A stretch of DNA of 64,000 nt from Alicyclobacillus pomorum DSM 14955 (GCF_000472905.1 NZ_AXAR01000001.1:124001-188000); one strand, 5' to 3'. Positions 17,297-25,895 are shown, counted from the stretch's first letter. The notes: generated by a model not told the origin, from the letters alone. Program-made: numbers and translations.

Positions 17297-17863
17297 ATGG
17301 AAAAAGGTCTCACAGTCCGTAGGATTGTCATTTCGGGCGTGCTCGGCGCCATCGCGATTTTGCTCGGGGTGACGAGGCTTGGATACATTCCGGTGCCAAC
17401 GGCGGCAGGGAATGCGACCATCATGCATATTCCTGCAGTGATTGGTGGAATTATGGAGGGATGGCCGGTCGGCATGGTCATTGGCCTGATATTTGGTGTG
17501 TCTTCGTTTCTCAACGCGACTGTGCCACTGTTCAAAGACCCCCTCGTCGCCATTTTGCCGCGCTTGTTCATCGGTGTTTTCGCGTACCTCACCTACGTAG
17601 GATTGCGACGGGTGAACCCGTACTTTGCGATTGGTGCAGCTGGGTTTATTGGGTCCGCATCAAACACCATCCTGGTGCTTGGGATGGCCGTGCTCCGCGG
17701 CTACATGACCTTCGGCGTCGCGGTAGGCGTGGCAATTACGAATGGATTGCCGGAAGCTGTCGTATCGGTGATTGTCACACTCGCAGTCGTCGCTTCTTGG
17801 ATGAATCTTGGCACTCGGAAAAAGTCAAAGCTCTCCGACGACAACGCGGCGGGGGACAAGTAA
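17297..17863 (+). CDS. ECF transporter S component (substrate unassigned)
   Basis: 188-aa, six-helix membrane protein of the ECF S-component type (the RibU/PanT-like ECF_trnsprt family). Visible pieces include the N-terminal VRRIVISGVLGAIAILLG, the loop TAAGNATIMHIPAVIGGI and the LKDP-like FKDPLVAILPR segment. These proteins bind a vitamin or precursor such as pantothenate, riboflavin or thiamine precursors; sequence reading alone does not decide which. It lies 79 nt after ecfT with GGAGG before ATG 17297, and its TAA is directly followed by the start of a P1-family peptidase, hinting that the imported compound is an amide or peptide. Confidence 0.8.
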   Translation: MEKGLTVRRIVISGVLGAIAILLGVTRLGYIPVPTAAGNATIMHIPAVIGGIMEGWPVGMVIGLIFGVSSFLNATVPLFKDPLVAILPRLFIGVFAYLTYVGLRRVNPYFAIGAAGFIGSASNTILVLGMAVLRGYMTFGVAVGVAITNGLPEAVVSVIVTLAVVASWMNLGTRKKSKLSDDNAAGDK

Positions 17864-18826
17864 ATGACTGCAGGAAGCATCACAGACGTACCGGGAATCA
17901 AGGTTGGGCATGCGCACAACCATCGCGCGCTCACAGGATGTACGGTTGTCCTTACTGAGCAAGGCGCAGTCTGTGGCGTCGATGTCCGGGGCTCCGCCCC
18001 GGGCACCCGTGAGACCGATTTGCTGCAACCGACTCACATGGTGGAGCGGGTTCACGCCATTCTCTTGTCCGGGGGCAGCGCATATGGCTTGGATGCAGCC
18101 ACAGGCGTCATGCAATTTCTGGAGGAACGTGGCCACGGCCTCCCCGTGGGAGTGGGTGTGGTTCCTATCGTCCCCGCAGCCGTTTTGTTCGATTTGGCCA
18201 TCGGAAACGCGGACGTCCGCCCGGACAAAGAAATGGGGTACGTCGCGGCGCAAAACGCGTCTACAGATTGTGCTGCACAAGGTAACGTCGGGGCAGGCTG
18301 CGGCGCTACTGTAGGTAAGCTGGCCGGCCTTGAACGGGCGATGAAGAGCGGACTCGGTACAGCGTCGCGCACGCTGCCGAACGGTCTGGTCGTCGGTGCC
18401 ATTGTTGCAGTCAATGCCGTAGGGGAAGTGCGACATCCCAAAACAGGCCAAGTCTTGGCAGCACCGCGCGACGACGATGGGAACCTGCTGGACAGCCTGG
18501 ATCTTCTTGTGCGGATGGCCCATCCGCCAGTTTTTCCAGGCACGAACACCACGATTGGCGTGGTGGCATCGAACGCCAACCTGAATAAGGCACAAGCGAC
18601 TAAGGTGGCACAAATGGCGCACGACGGATTGGCGCGCACGATTTATCCGGTGCACACCATGCTCGACGGTGACACGCTCTTTGCTGTGGCAACCGGAGGA
18701 CTGGATGTTCCCGTCGACGTGGTTGGAGCCGTCTCGGCTGAGGTGCTGGCAGACGCGGTGGTGAACGCCGTGAAAGCGGCAGAAGCCGCTGGAGGACTCC
18801 CGTCTTACCAAGACCTGAAGCGATAG
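17864..18826 (+). CDS. P1 family self-processing aminopeptidase/amidase (DmpA/NylC-like, S58)
   Basis: 320-aa N-terminal-nucleophile hydrolase of the DmpA/BapA/NylC superfamily. Members cleave themselves into two chains and then hydrolyse N-terminal residues (often D- or beta-amino acids) or amides. The expected autocleavage is Asn228-Thr229 in PGTNTTIGVVASNA; the GGSAYGLDAATGVM and GNVGAGCGATVGK motifs are clear. ATG 17864 follows the S-component stop without a gap, so translation is probably coupled. A cytoplasmic location is likely because no signal peptide is seen. The natural substrate is unknown. Confidence 0.85.
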   Translation: MTAGSITDVPGIKVGHAHNHRALTGCTVVLTEQGAVCGVDVRGSAPGTRETDLLQPTHMVERVHAILLSGGSAYGLDAATGVMQFLEERGHGLPVGVGVVPIVPAAVLFDLAIGNADVRPDKEMGYVAAQNASTDCAAQGNVGAGCGATVGKLAGLERAMKSGLGTASRTLPNGLVVGAIVAVNAVGEVRHPKTGQVLAAPRDDDGNLLDSLDLLVRMAHPPVFPGTNTTIGVVASNANLNKAQATKVAQMAHDGLARTIYPVHTMLDGDTLFAVATGGLDVPVDVVGAVSAEVLADAVVNAVKAAEAAGGLPSYQDLKR

Positions 18827-18881
18827 GACGGGCGTTCCTCCCGCGGCCACCATGCATTCTTTTCCCGAGGAAATTGTGGTT

Positions 18882-19715
18882 TTAACGGGGCCCAGGTTTC
18901 CATGCGGCAAAAGATCCAAGCACACGTACCTGGTGGTCAAACGTACGCAGGATGGACAACGACTTTTGCATGCGCTCGTCGTGTAGGCCCGCTTCCACGT
19001 CAAATGCGAACTGATAAACGCCAAGTTGTGTCTTCACGGGTCGGGAGGCAATCCAGGACAGGTTGAGCCCGAATGCGGCAAACACGTTGAGAATACTGGC
19101 TAGGACACCGGCGTGTTCCGTAGATGGGAGCACAAGTAACATGGTTTTATCGGCGGTGTCGGGTACAATTTCACCTTTGCGCAGCGTGAGAAAACGGGTG
19201 TGGTTGCTCGCAGCGTCTTGAATGTTGGAGGCAAGAATGGACAATCCAAATTTCTTCGCGGCCCAGGCCGATGCGACAGCACCTACGTCGGATCGGCCCG
19301 ACGTCACAATCTCCTTGGCAGCCGCGGCGGTACTGGTGAAGTGACGCGTAGGCAGGCCGCGTTGCCTGATGAAATTGTGGCACTGGGCGAGGGCGGGGGG
19401 AATCGACCACACTTCCGTAACTTGGTCAATGCGAGTACCAGGCAGTCCAAGTAGCATCTGTTCAATGGGTAGAACGAGCTCGCCACAGACAAACAGTTCG
19501 CCGTGTCGCAGTAGCCCATCCAGGGCCACATTGACCGAGCCATCGATGGAGTTTTCAATCGGCACGATTCCGAACAAGACATCCTCATTCAATATGGCTT
19601 CCAGTACGTCCGGAATGGCGGGGCAGACCACCCATTCCACCGCTTGACCTTGAAAGAAACGAATTGCCGCCTCTTCGCTGAACGTGCCTTCGGGACCCAG
19701 ATACGCCACTTTCAT
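18882..19715 (-). CDS. pheA: Prephenate dehydratase
   Basis: 277-aa enzyme converting prephenate to phenylpyruvate in phenylalanine synthesis. The catalytic domain shows GPEGTFSEEAA, VPIENSIDGSV and the TRF motif (Thr173-Phe175 in SNHTRFLTL). The C-terminal ACT domain (about 190-275) is present, but the phenylalanine-binding motifs differ from the usual ones: GVL (203-205) instead of GAL, and ASRP (223-226) instead of ESRP. This could alter feedback inhibition. ATG 19715 is preceded by TAAGGAGGG. It is a monocistronic gene, convergent with the P1 peptidase gene. Confidence 0.93.
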   Translation of the reverse strand: MKVAYLGPEGTFSEEAAIRFFQGQAVEWVVCPAIPDVLEAILNEDVLFGIVPIENSIDGSVNVALDGLLRHGELFVCGELVLPIEQMLLGLPGTRIDQVTEVWSIPPALAQCHNFIRQRGLPTRHFTSTAAAAKEIVTSGRSDVGAVASAWAAKKFGLSILASNIQDAASNHTRFLTLRKGEIVPDTADKTMLLVLPSTEHAGVLASILNVFAAFGLNLSWIASRPVKTQLGVYQFAFDVEAGLHDERMQKSLSILRTFDHQVRVLGSFAAWKPGPR

Positions 19716-20017
19716 GTCAAAACCCTCCTTACAGATGGGAGCAATCCGCGTACCACGAATACGGGGATGATTTGTACAGCGTCTCGGTGGAGTCTATGTA
19801 AAGTCATGACGCCACAAGCACCTGGCTTCGAAGCAGTCAGCTTTTTGCCGGTGGATGGGAATGGCAAACAGATTCGCCATCGACAGCGTGGATCCCTCCC
19901 GGCGCCTGAACTTGTAGGCGTAGGTCAACTCGGACTTCGTGCAATCACTCTGCAGCCGGATGAAGACATCACACGCTGCATATCCATGGGGTACAATATC
20001 GGGGAAAGGAGATGTGG
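19716..20017. other. Intergenic region between pheA and the nitroreductase
   Basis: About 300 bp separating divergent genes. It contains the pheA ribosome binding site and a possible -10 box TACAAT near 19992. An open frame from ATG 19807 ends by overlapping the nitroreductase start, but it has no good ribosome binding site and no recognisable similarity. No terminator or riboswitch is evident. Confidence 0.5.
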
Positions 20018-20506
20018 ATGATGGAAGTCATGAAAGCCGTTGTGGAACGTCGCAATATTAAGCAGTTTAAGCCGGATCCCGTGGACCGAGACCAGCTGAT
20101 GGAATGGTTGCAGGCCGCGAGTTATGCACCGAACCATCGCATGGCTCAACCGTGGGAAATCGTCTTCATTGGTCCAGAGACACGCGCGAAATTGAATCAT
20201 AAGGCTAATTTTGGGGATGCCCCTGTCGTGATGGCGGTCTTATCGAAGTCCGCATCCACAGCCATCGACAGAGATGAAAACCTCATTGCAGTATCCTGCT
20301 TCATTCAGAATTTCTCGCTGATAGCTTGGGAGGCAGGCGTCGGCGTGCGTTGGACGTCCATTGGGTGGAAACCGGAAACGCACGAGATTCTCGGGGTTCC
20401 TGAAGGGTACGACGTGGTCGGCGTACTCGGCGTTGGTTACCCGGCAGAAGTGCCACAGCCCAAAGCACGAACCCCAATGGTTGAGAAGGTCAAATACTTG
20501 CCGTGA
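20018..20506 (+). CDS. Nitroreductase family protein
   Basis: About 162-aa FMN-dependent oxidoreductase of the nitroreductase family. It has the N-terminal RRNIKQFKPDPV (phosphate-binding arginines of FMN), the ASYAPNHRMAQPWEI substrate/FMN loop and the C-terminal VGVLGVGYPAE. It is on the short side of the family, like many putative NAD(P)H nitroreductases of Bacilli. AAAGGAG at 20005-20011 serves ATG 20018 or 20021; an upstream ATG at 20012 is too close. The physiological substrate is unknown. Confidence 0.85.
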   Translation: MMEVMKAVVERRNIKQFKPDPVDRDQLMEWLQAASYAPNHRMAQPWEIVFIGPETRAKLNHKANFGDAPVVMAVLSKSASTAIDRDENLIAVSCFIQNFSLIAWEAGVGVRWTSIGWKPETHEILGVPEGYDVVGVLGVGYPAEVPQPKARTPMVEKVKYLP

Positions 20507-20564
20507 CGCCGGGGCGTAGGGGATTCACTTTGGTGTGGACATGCTGGGAATGGGAGGGACATGG

Positions 20565-20717
20565 GTGCAGAGATTCGCTCTCTTTGCCATCCTGGTGATT
20601 GTGATGTTCTGTGCGGGATTTGTCCTCTCGAGCGCCTTGAACGCACATCAACGAGCGTCTTCGAAGGTAAGCTTCGACGCCCAGGCGCCGAGCTTCTCAG
20701 TGATACGGGAGATGTAG
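20565..20717 (+). CDS. Small single-pass membrane protein
   Basis: 50-aa product with one strong membrane helix at the N-terminus (FALFAILVIVMFCAGFVLSS) and a short polar tail. GTG 20565 lies 5 nt after GGGAGGGA, a strong ribosome binding site, and a well-formed terminator follows 24 nt after the stop, which together argue that it is a real gene. The frame is open further upstream (GTG 20535, ATG 20541). An overlapping frame from ATG 20561 would read through the terminator and is rejected. No family was recognised. Confidence 0.5.
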   Translation: MQRFALFAILVIVMFCAGFVLSSALNAHQRASSKVSFDAQAPSFSVIREM

Positions 20718-20740
20718 TCTACATACCGAACGTTGCAGGT

Positions 20741-20768
20741 ATCGGGAGCGTTTGGCTCCCGATTTTTT
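20741..20768 (+). terminator. Intrinsic terminator after the small membrane protein gene
   Basis: Nine perfect base pairs ATCGGGAGC/GCTCCCGAT (20741-20749 with 20755-20763) and a T-run to 20768. Confidence 0.9.
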
Positions 20769-20852
20769 GTACATCAAAACAGGATGGCGGCACTCGTTTG
20801 GAGAATTGTTCGAGGCTGGTACATCGGAGGAAGAGGAGGCGCTTAGTGGATT

Positions 20853-21689
20853 GTGTCTAGACGGAAAATCGTTTGGATTACAGGGACGTCCAGCGGATTC
20901 GGGCTGCTGGCAAGCATTGTGCTGGCGCAGGATGGGTGCGAAGTAGTAGCCACGATGCGCAACACGGAGAAGCAAACCGAGTTGATTCGACGGGCGAAAG
21001 AAGCTGCTGTCGCGGATCGGATCCACGTTCGGAAGCTGGATGTCACCTGTGAGTCGGACATCGCGTCGGTGGCCAAAGCGGTTGTGGACAGCTTCGGCCG
21101 TATCGACATCCTCGTGAACAACGCGGGCATCGCCGTTGGTGGGTTCGTAGAGGACGTGGCGATGGACGACTGGCGCAGGCAGTTTGAGACCAACGTATTC
21201 GGTTTGATTGCTTGTACAAAAGCGGTGATCCCGCACATGCGCGCGCAAAGAAACGGAACCATCATCAACATCAGCAGTGTGAGTGGGCGCATCGGGCTGC
21301 CCGCATTCGGACCGTACGCGGCTTCCAAGTTTGCGGTGGAAGGCTTTTCGGAGTCGTTGCGCCTGGAACTGTTGCCGTACAATGTGTACGTCTGCCTGGT
21401 GGAACCCGCCGCGTTCAAGACGAATATCTGGGAAACGAGTTTGGGAAACACGAGCATCCCTGCCTCATCCGCGTATCAAGAGCGCGCACTGCGCATGATG
21501 CAGCAAATCGAGCGTACGGCGCAGACGGCTGGCCATCCACATGAGGTCGCGAGGGTCATCCGCCACATTGCCCGCACGCCTCGACCGAAGTTGCGGTATC
21601 CGGTGGGAAAGGGCAGCCGATTGAGCACTGTTGCGAAGGCCGTGTTGCCGTGGCGCTGGATAGAAAATATGATTGTGAAGCGAATTTGA
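20853..21689 (+). CDS. Short-chain dehydrogenase/reductase (SDR)
   Basis: 278-aa classical SDR oxidoreductase. The cofactor motif TGTSSGFG (residues about 10-17), NNAG, catalytic Ser in ISSVSG and YxxxK (YAASK) are all in place. The C-terminal part (GKGSRLSTVAKAVLPWRWIENMI) resembles SDRs annotated as acting on retinol-, steroid- or lipid-like substrates, but no substrate can be assigned. Start is GTG 20853, the only start after an in-frame stop at 20844; the GGAGG at 20835-20839 is somewhat far (13 nt). An mgtC-like gene follows 75 nt later. Confidence 0.87.
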   Translation: MSRRKIVWITGTSSGFGLLASIVLAQDGCEVVATMRNTEKQTELIRRAKEAAVADRIHVRKLDVTCESDIASVAKAVVDSFGRIDILVNNAGIAVGGFVEDVAMDDWRRQFETNVFGLIACTKAVIPHMRAQRNGTIINISSVSGRIGLPAFGPYAASKFAVEGFSESLRLELLPYNVYVCLVEPAAFKTNIWETSLGNTSIPASSAYQERALRMMQQIERTAQTAGHPHEVARVIRHIARTPRPKLRYPVGKGSRLSTVAKAVLPWRWIENMIVKRI

Positions 21690-21764
21690 GCGGAGCGTTC
21701 TCGCGTCCAACGGCTGGTCAAAGCGGGGAGGTTGCGATAGAGTGGGCAGAGGGGGGAGCAGCTC

Positions 21765-22448
21765 GTGCTTCATCAGGACATCTTGAAGTTAGTCATTGCG
21801 GCCATCCTCGGCATCTTCGTCGGTTTGGAACGGGAGTTGAAGCGGAAGCCACTGGGATTAAAGACCTGTCTAGTCATTTCCGTGTCCAGTTGTTTGTTGA
21901 CCATCGTCTCCATCGATACTGCCACCGCGACCAATGCCGTTTCCAGTGTGTTTCGCGCGGATCCGATGCGGCTGGCGGCGCAGATTGTGAGTGGCATTGG
22001 TTTTCTCGGCGCAGGTGTGATCCTGCGAAAGAACAATGAAGTGATTTCTGGACTCACCACGGCGGCCATGGTCTGGGCGTCGTCGGGGCTGGGCATTGCT
22101 GTGGGTGCAGGGTATTACGCGGACGCCGTCGTCGGCTTGTTACTGATTATTGTCAGTGTGGAACTGGTACCGTTTATCATGCGCCGAGTGGGACCGCAGG
22201 TGCTGCGCGAGAAGGAAGTGGAACTGCATCTTGTGATTCGAAGCAACGTCTCCATGAAAGATATTCTCTCTCGCATTCGCGTCATTGAGAGCCGCATTGA
22301 ACGCATCAGGACGAATAAGGTGAACGAGGGGACGAGGGAAGTGACGTTGTCGTGTATTGTCCATGTCAACGTTCCGTTGACAGAGCTGTATCAAGCGCTG
22401 GAAACGCTCGACGGCGTGCTCAGCATAACCACAACGTCCGTTCATTGA
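21765..22448 (+). CDS. MgtC/SapB family membrane protein
   Basis: 227-aa protein with an N-terminal MgtC domain of four to five membrane helices. The family core GLERELKRKPLGLKT appears near residue 20 and GIGFLGAGVILR near residue 77. A C-terminal ACT-like cytoplasmic domain (about 145-227) follows. MgtC proteins are linked to growth in low magnesium and to modulation of ATP synthase or phosphate uptake. GTG 21765 is preceded by GGGGGGAG. The tRNA-Gln promoter begins immediately after the stop. Confidence 0.87.
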   Translation: MLHQDILKLVIAAILGIFVGLERELKRKPLGLKTCLVISVSSCLLTIVSIDTATATNAVSSVFRADPMRLAAQIVSGIGFLGAGVILRKNNEVISGLTTAAMVWASSGLGIAVGAGYYADAVVGLLLIIVSVELVPFIMRRVGPQVLREKEVELHLVIRSNVSMKDILSRIRVIESRIERIRTNKVNEGTREVTLSCIVHVNVPLTELYQALETLDGVLSITTTSVH

Positions 22449-22449
22449 C

Positions 22450-22479
22450 TTGACAGGCAATCGGCATCCGTGGTAATTT
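22450..22479 (+). promoter_or_regulatory. Promoter of tRNA-Gln
   Basis: TTGACA (22450-22455), 18-bp spacer, TAATTT (22474-22479) preceded by TGG. The tRNA 5' end lies 20 nt downstream. Confidence 0.7.
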
Positions 22480-22499
22480 ACAACCTGTCGCTGGATTGA

Positions 22500-22574
22500 T
22501 GGGGAGTAGCCAAGCGGTAAGGCAACGGACTTTGACTCCGTCATGCGAAGGTTCGATCCCTTCCTCCCCAGCCA
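22500..22574 (+). tRNA. tRNA-Gln (anticodon TTG)
   Basis: A 75-nt cloverleaf. The acceptor stem pairs TGGGGAG (22500-22506) with CTCCCCA (22564-22570), followed by G and an encoded CCA end (22572-22574). The anticodon stem ACGGA/TCCGT encloses the loop CTTTGAC with anticodon TTG, decoding CAA/CAG glutamine. The T-arm GGTTCGATCCC is standard. It is a single tRNA with its own promoter and a terminator downstream. Confidence 0.95.
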
Positions 22575-22641
22575 CAACGCATATTGGTTGCGTCATTGGA
22601 TATCCTTAACGCAGCGGTTCAGCGAGGCCGCTGTGAAGCAG

Positions 22642-22680
22642 AAGAGCACCCTCTTGCGCAGGGTGCTCTTATTTTAGTTT
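22642..22680 (+). terminator. Terminator downstream of tRNA-Gln
   Basis: Eleven perfect pairs AAGAGCACCCT/AGGGTGCTCTT (22642-22652 with 22660-22670), loop CTTGCGC, followed by ATTTTAGTTT. Confidence 0.85.
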
Positions 22681-22846
22681 CTCACCACACAAGACCTATG
22701 TTCTCTCCCAAATGAAAGGATGTAGACGGGTTTTTGTTTTCGTTATATTCTGAGAATAACACTGGATTCGCCCTATCATTCCAAGATATCAGTAGGGTGG
22801 CTGACGTTCTCATGCATAACGGAGCAGGATGCAGGGAGGGACCCAT

Positions 22847-24427
22847 ATGGCGGCCATGAACCTCGGTTATATGTTAAGCCGTTCGGCAGCAGCCTATCCA
22901 AACCATCCGGCCATCATTTATGGCGACTTGGTGTTGACGTACCGGGAGTTTAACGAGCGCGTCAACCGGGTTGCGAGCGCACTGCGCCAACTTGGCCTAG
23001 AACGTGGAGACCGGGTGGCTATCTTTTCGCCGAACCGCCCAGAGATCCTAGAGGTGCTGTTTGCGGCGTGGAAGGCTGGCCTGACAGCCGTACCGATGAA
23101 CTTTCGCCTGCACCATGACGAGGTGCGCTACATTTTAAACCACAGTGAAGCCAAGGTTCTTGTGTTTGCGGGTGTGTATCAGGCGGATATCGACCGTATT
23201 GCTGGGGATCTCACCGCGACTCGTACTGCGGTTTGCCTGGATGGCTTGGAGAACAAGCGACACGGGAATTCTTTCACGGTGCTTGATTATCGCGAGCTGT
23301 TGGACTGTGGGGACGCCGCCGAATGGATGGCGCCGGTGGATGGAGACGACTTGGCTTGGCTTTTTTATACATCGGGTACCACGGGGCGACCCAAAGGGGC
23401 GATGTTGACGCACCGCATTCTTCTGCTGGTCGCTCTGAACGCCTGTGCAGACATTTATCCGTTTGCGCACGACGACATCGGGCTGCATGCGGCACCGCTT
23501 ACCCATGGCTCAGGCATCTATGCACTTCCCATAATTGCGAAGGGGGGTACGAACGTGATCCTCGATGCCCCCCGCTTTGATCCGGAAACGGTGTTCGCTT
23601 CCATTGAAAAACACCGGGTCACCGTGCTTCCGTTTATGGCCCCGACCATGGTGAAGCGCTTGATTGAATCCGAAGCGCGCACCACATACGACTTGCGAAG
23701 CTTGCGATGCATCGTCTACGGCGGCGCACCGATGTACGTGGAGGATCTGGTCGCAGGATTGAAGGTCTTCGGACCGGTGTTTGCTCAGGTTTATGGGCAA
23801 GGGGAATGTCTGATGACGATTACCGGTCTCAGTCGGGAAGAGCACGACCTGAATCATCCTGCACGCCTTGCCTCTGCTGGTACTCCCCGTTTGGGGGTAC
23901 AGGTGTGCATTCAAGATTCGGATGGCAACGCGTTACCCCCGGGGACCGTCGGCGAAATTACCGTTCGAAGTGACCTTGTGATGAAGGGATACTGGCGCAA
24001 TCCGGAGGCTTCTGCCGAGGCGATGGTGAACGGGTGGTTGCGTACAGGAGATATCGGGTACATGGACGAGCAGGGCTACCTGTATATCTTGGATCGGACC
24101 AAGGACATGATTATCAGCGGTGGAAACAACATCTACCCTCGCGAGGTGGAAGAAGTTTTATTGCGTCATCCAGCTGTACAAGAGGTTTGCGTTTTCGGTG
24201 TCCCGGATGCGGAATGGGGCGAGGCGGTCAAGGCCATGGTTGTCTTGAGGCATGGGCACGCGGTTACAGAAGACGAGTTGATTGCGTTTTGTCGAAGTCA
24301 GCTGGCAAGTTACAAGAAGCCTCGGTCGGTAGACTTTGTCGAGGAGCTCCCAAAAAACGCCTACGGGAAGGTGCTCAAGCGTGACCTCCGCGCCAAGTAC
24401 TGGGAAGGGCAGACACGCATGGTGTAG
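22847..24427 (+). CDS. Acyl-CoA synthetase (AMP-forming, long/medium-chain or aromatic acid-CoA ligase)
   Basis: 526-aa ANL-superfamily enzyme that adenylates a carboxylic acid and transfers it to CoA. Motifs are the P-loop YTSGTTGRPKGA, the YGQGE adenylate-binding motif, LRTGDIGYMDEQGYLYILDR (A8 hinge, split as LRTGDIGYMDE and LYILDR), SGGNNIYPREVEE and the catalytic lysine in PKNAYGKVLKRDL. Fatty-acyl and aromatic (benzoate/cinnamate-type) ligases share these motifs, so the substrate is open. ATG 22847 is 6 nt after GGGAGGG; an earlier ATG at 22829 is less favoured. The next gene encodes an MHS-family carboxylate transporter, suggesting uptake followed by CoA activation. Confidence 0.87.
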   Translation: MAAMNLGYMLSRSAAAYPNHPAIIYGDLVLTYREFNERVNRVASALRQLGLERGDRVAIFSPNRPEILEVLFAAWKAGLTAVPMNFRLHHDEVRYILNHSEAKVLVFAGVYQADIDRIAGDLTATRTAVCLDGLENKRHGNSFTVLDYRELLDCGDAAEWMAPVDGDDLAWLFYTSGTTGRPKGAMLTHRILLLVALNACADIYPFAHDDIGLHAAPLTHGSGIYALPIIAKGGTNVILDAPRFDPETVFASIEKHRVTVLPFMAPTMVKRLIESEARTTYDLRSLRCIVYGGAPMYVEDLVAGLKVFGPVFAQVYGQGECLMTITGLSREEHDLNHPARLASAGTPRLGVQVCIQDSDGNALPPGTVGEITVRSDLVMKGYWRNPEASAEAMVNGWLRTGDIGYMDEQGYLYILDRTKDMIISGGNNIYPREVEEVLLRHPAVQEVCVFGVPDAEWGEAVKAMVVLRHGHAVTEDELIAFCRSQLASYKKPRSVDFVEELPKNAYGKVLKRDLRAKYWEGQTRMV

Positions 24428-24534
24428 GTATGTATCTCAAGAGGCCGGGGGATGAGGATGTTGACGTGGCCGAGTGCATGACTGCTTCAGCATCACTGAA
24501 CGGATGGATCTCGAACGGGAGGGGAGGAAGTCCT

Positions 24535-25830
24535 GTGAACAAAATCCGGGTCCTATTTGCCAGCATGGCTGGTTCAATCATTGAGTGGTACGATTTCTAC
24601 CTGTATGGTTCAGCAACCGGCTTGATTTTTTCGACGCAATACTTTCCATCGCACGATCCAGCCATCTCACTGATTCTCGCCTTTTCCACCTTCGGTGCCG
24701 GTTACGCCGCTCGGCCTATCGGTAGTGTGTTATTCGGTCACCTCGGGGATAGGCTGGGGCGAAAGGCGACGCTCATTTATACGCTGGTCGGCATGGGATG
24801 CAGTTCAACGCTCATTGGTCTTCTTCCCACGTACAAGCAAATCGGTTTGCTTGCCCCAATCTTATTAGTGACGTTGCGGCTGATCCAGGGGATTTCCTTG
24901 GGGGGTGAATGGGGCGGAGCCATCCTCTTGGCAACAGAATACGCGCCGAAAGGAGTTCGTGGGCTTTATGGTTCGATTCCACAACTCGGGGTTCCTATCG
25001 GTTTGGTCACTGGGACATTAAGTTTTTCACTCCTCAGTCACTTGGGCACCAACGACCAGTTTATGACATGGGGATGGCGGATTCCCTTCCTCTTCAGTGT
25101 GGTGCTCGTAAGTTTAGCCATCTGGATCCGGAGTGGTATAGAGGAAACGCCCGTCTTTCAGGTGCAGAAGGAACGTGGCGATATCGCACGGCTGCCCATC
25201 GTTGAAGTCATCCGCAGCGATTGGAAAAACGTACTACGTGCCATCGGGTTGAAACTCGGTGACGGGTTCTTCAACGTGTTCTCCATGTCCTATGTGCTTA
25301 CGTTTGCTACCGTATACTTAGGCTATTCTCGTAACACTGCTTTAAACGCCCTGACCATCGGTTCCGCTATCATGCTCGTCACCATCCCGATGGTGGGTTA
25401 CATTTCCGATTTTGTCGGCCGGAAACGCATCTATATCGGGGGATTGATTCTTCTATTCCTTCTTTCGGTTCCTTATTTTTCGTTGATTGGCAAAGGGGCC
25501 GGCTGGTTTCACTTGATGCAGGCGGTCATGCTTGGAGTCATCTGGGCGGCGATTTTCTCTACACAGGGGACGCTTTTCTCCGAACTGTTTCCGGCTCGAG
25601 TCCGTTATACTGGTCTATCGGTTGGTTACCAGATCGCCGCAGCCATTGTTGGTTTTGGCCCACTGATGTGGACATCCATGGCCAAGGCGTATGGTCCATC
25701 GCCGTGGAAATTTGGTGGGTTCATGATGGTAGGGCTTGCTCTCAGCCTCACATTAAGCCTGTTTGCGTCTGGGACGAGACGTATGGCCTACTCGCGTACG
25801 AGGGACCCAGAAATCTCTACGAATTCATAG
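24535..25830 (+). CDS. MFS transporter, metabolite:H+ symporter (MHS) type
   Basis: 431-aa, 12-helix major facilitator of the MHS group (ShiA, ProP, KgtP relatives). Markers are SIIEWYDFYLYG at the start, GHLGDRLGRKATL after helix 2, RLIQGISLGGEWGGA in helix 4 and the second-half motif DFVGRKRIYIGG. These symporters carry organic acids, shikimate or betaines. The frame is open from ATG 24430, but GGGGAGGAAG at 24521-24530 directly precedes GTG 24535 and this start yields the normal MHS N-terminus. The neighbouring acyl-CoA ligase suggests a carboxylic acid substrate. Confidence 0.87.
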   Translation: MNKIRVLFASMAGSIIEWYDFYLYGSATGLIFSTQYFPSHDPAISLILAFSTFGAGYAARPIGSVLFGHLGDRLGRKATLIYTLVGMGCSSTLIGLLPTYKQIGLLAPILLVTLRLIQGISLGGEWGGAILLATEYAPKGVRGLYGSIPQLGVPIGLVTGTLSFSLLSHLGTNDQFMTWGWRIPFLFSVVLVSLAIWIRSGIEETPVFQVQKERGDIARLPIVEVIRSDWKNVLRAIGLKLGDGFFNVFSMSYVLTFATVYLGYSRNTALNALTIGSAIMLVTIPMVGYISDFVGRKRIYIGGLILLFLLSVPYFSLIGKGAGWFHLMQAVMLGVIWAAIFSTQGTLFSELFPARVRYTGLSVGYQIAAAIVGFGPLMWTSMAKAYGPSPWKFGGFMMVGLALSLTLSLFASGTRRMAYSRTRDPEISTNS

Positions 25831-25895
25831 ATCCACGATGAGCCTCGTCGTAGTGAACCGCTCTCCAGTGGAAATTGAAACATCCTTTCGGTACG

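Noticed and set aside
19807-20021. 71-codon open frame ending over the nitroreductase start
   Set aside because: The ATGA overlap is attractive, but there is no properly spaced ribosome binding site and no protein-like pattern I can recognise.
20561-20860. 99-aa frame overlapping the small membrane protein
   Set aside because: It reads through a perfect terminator and its ATG is only 1 nt from the ribosome binding site.
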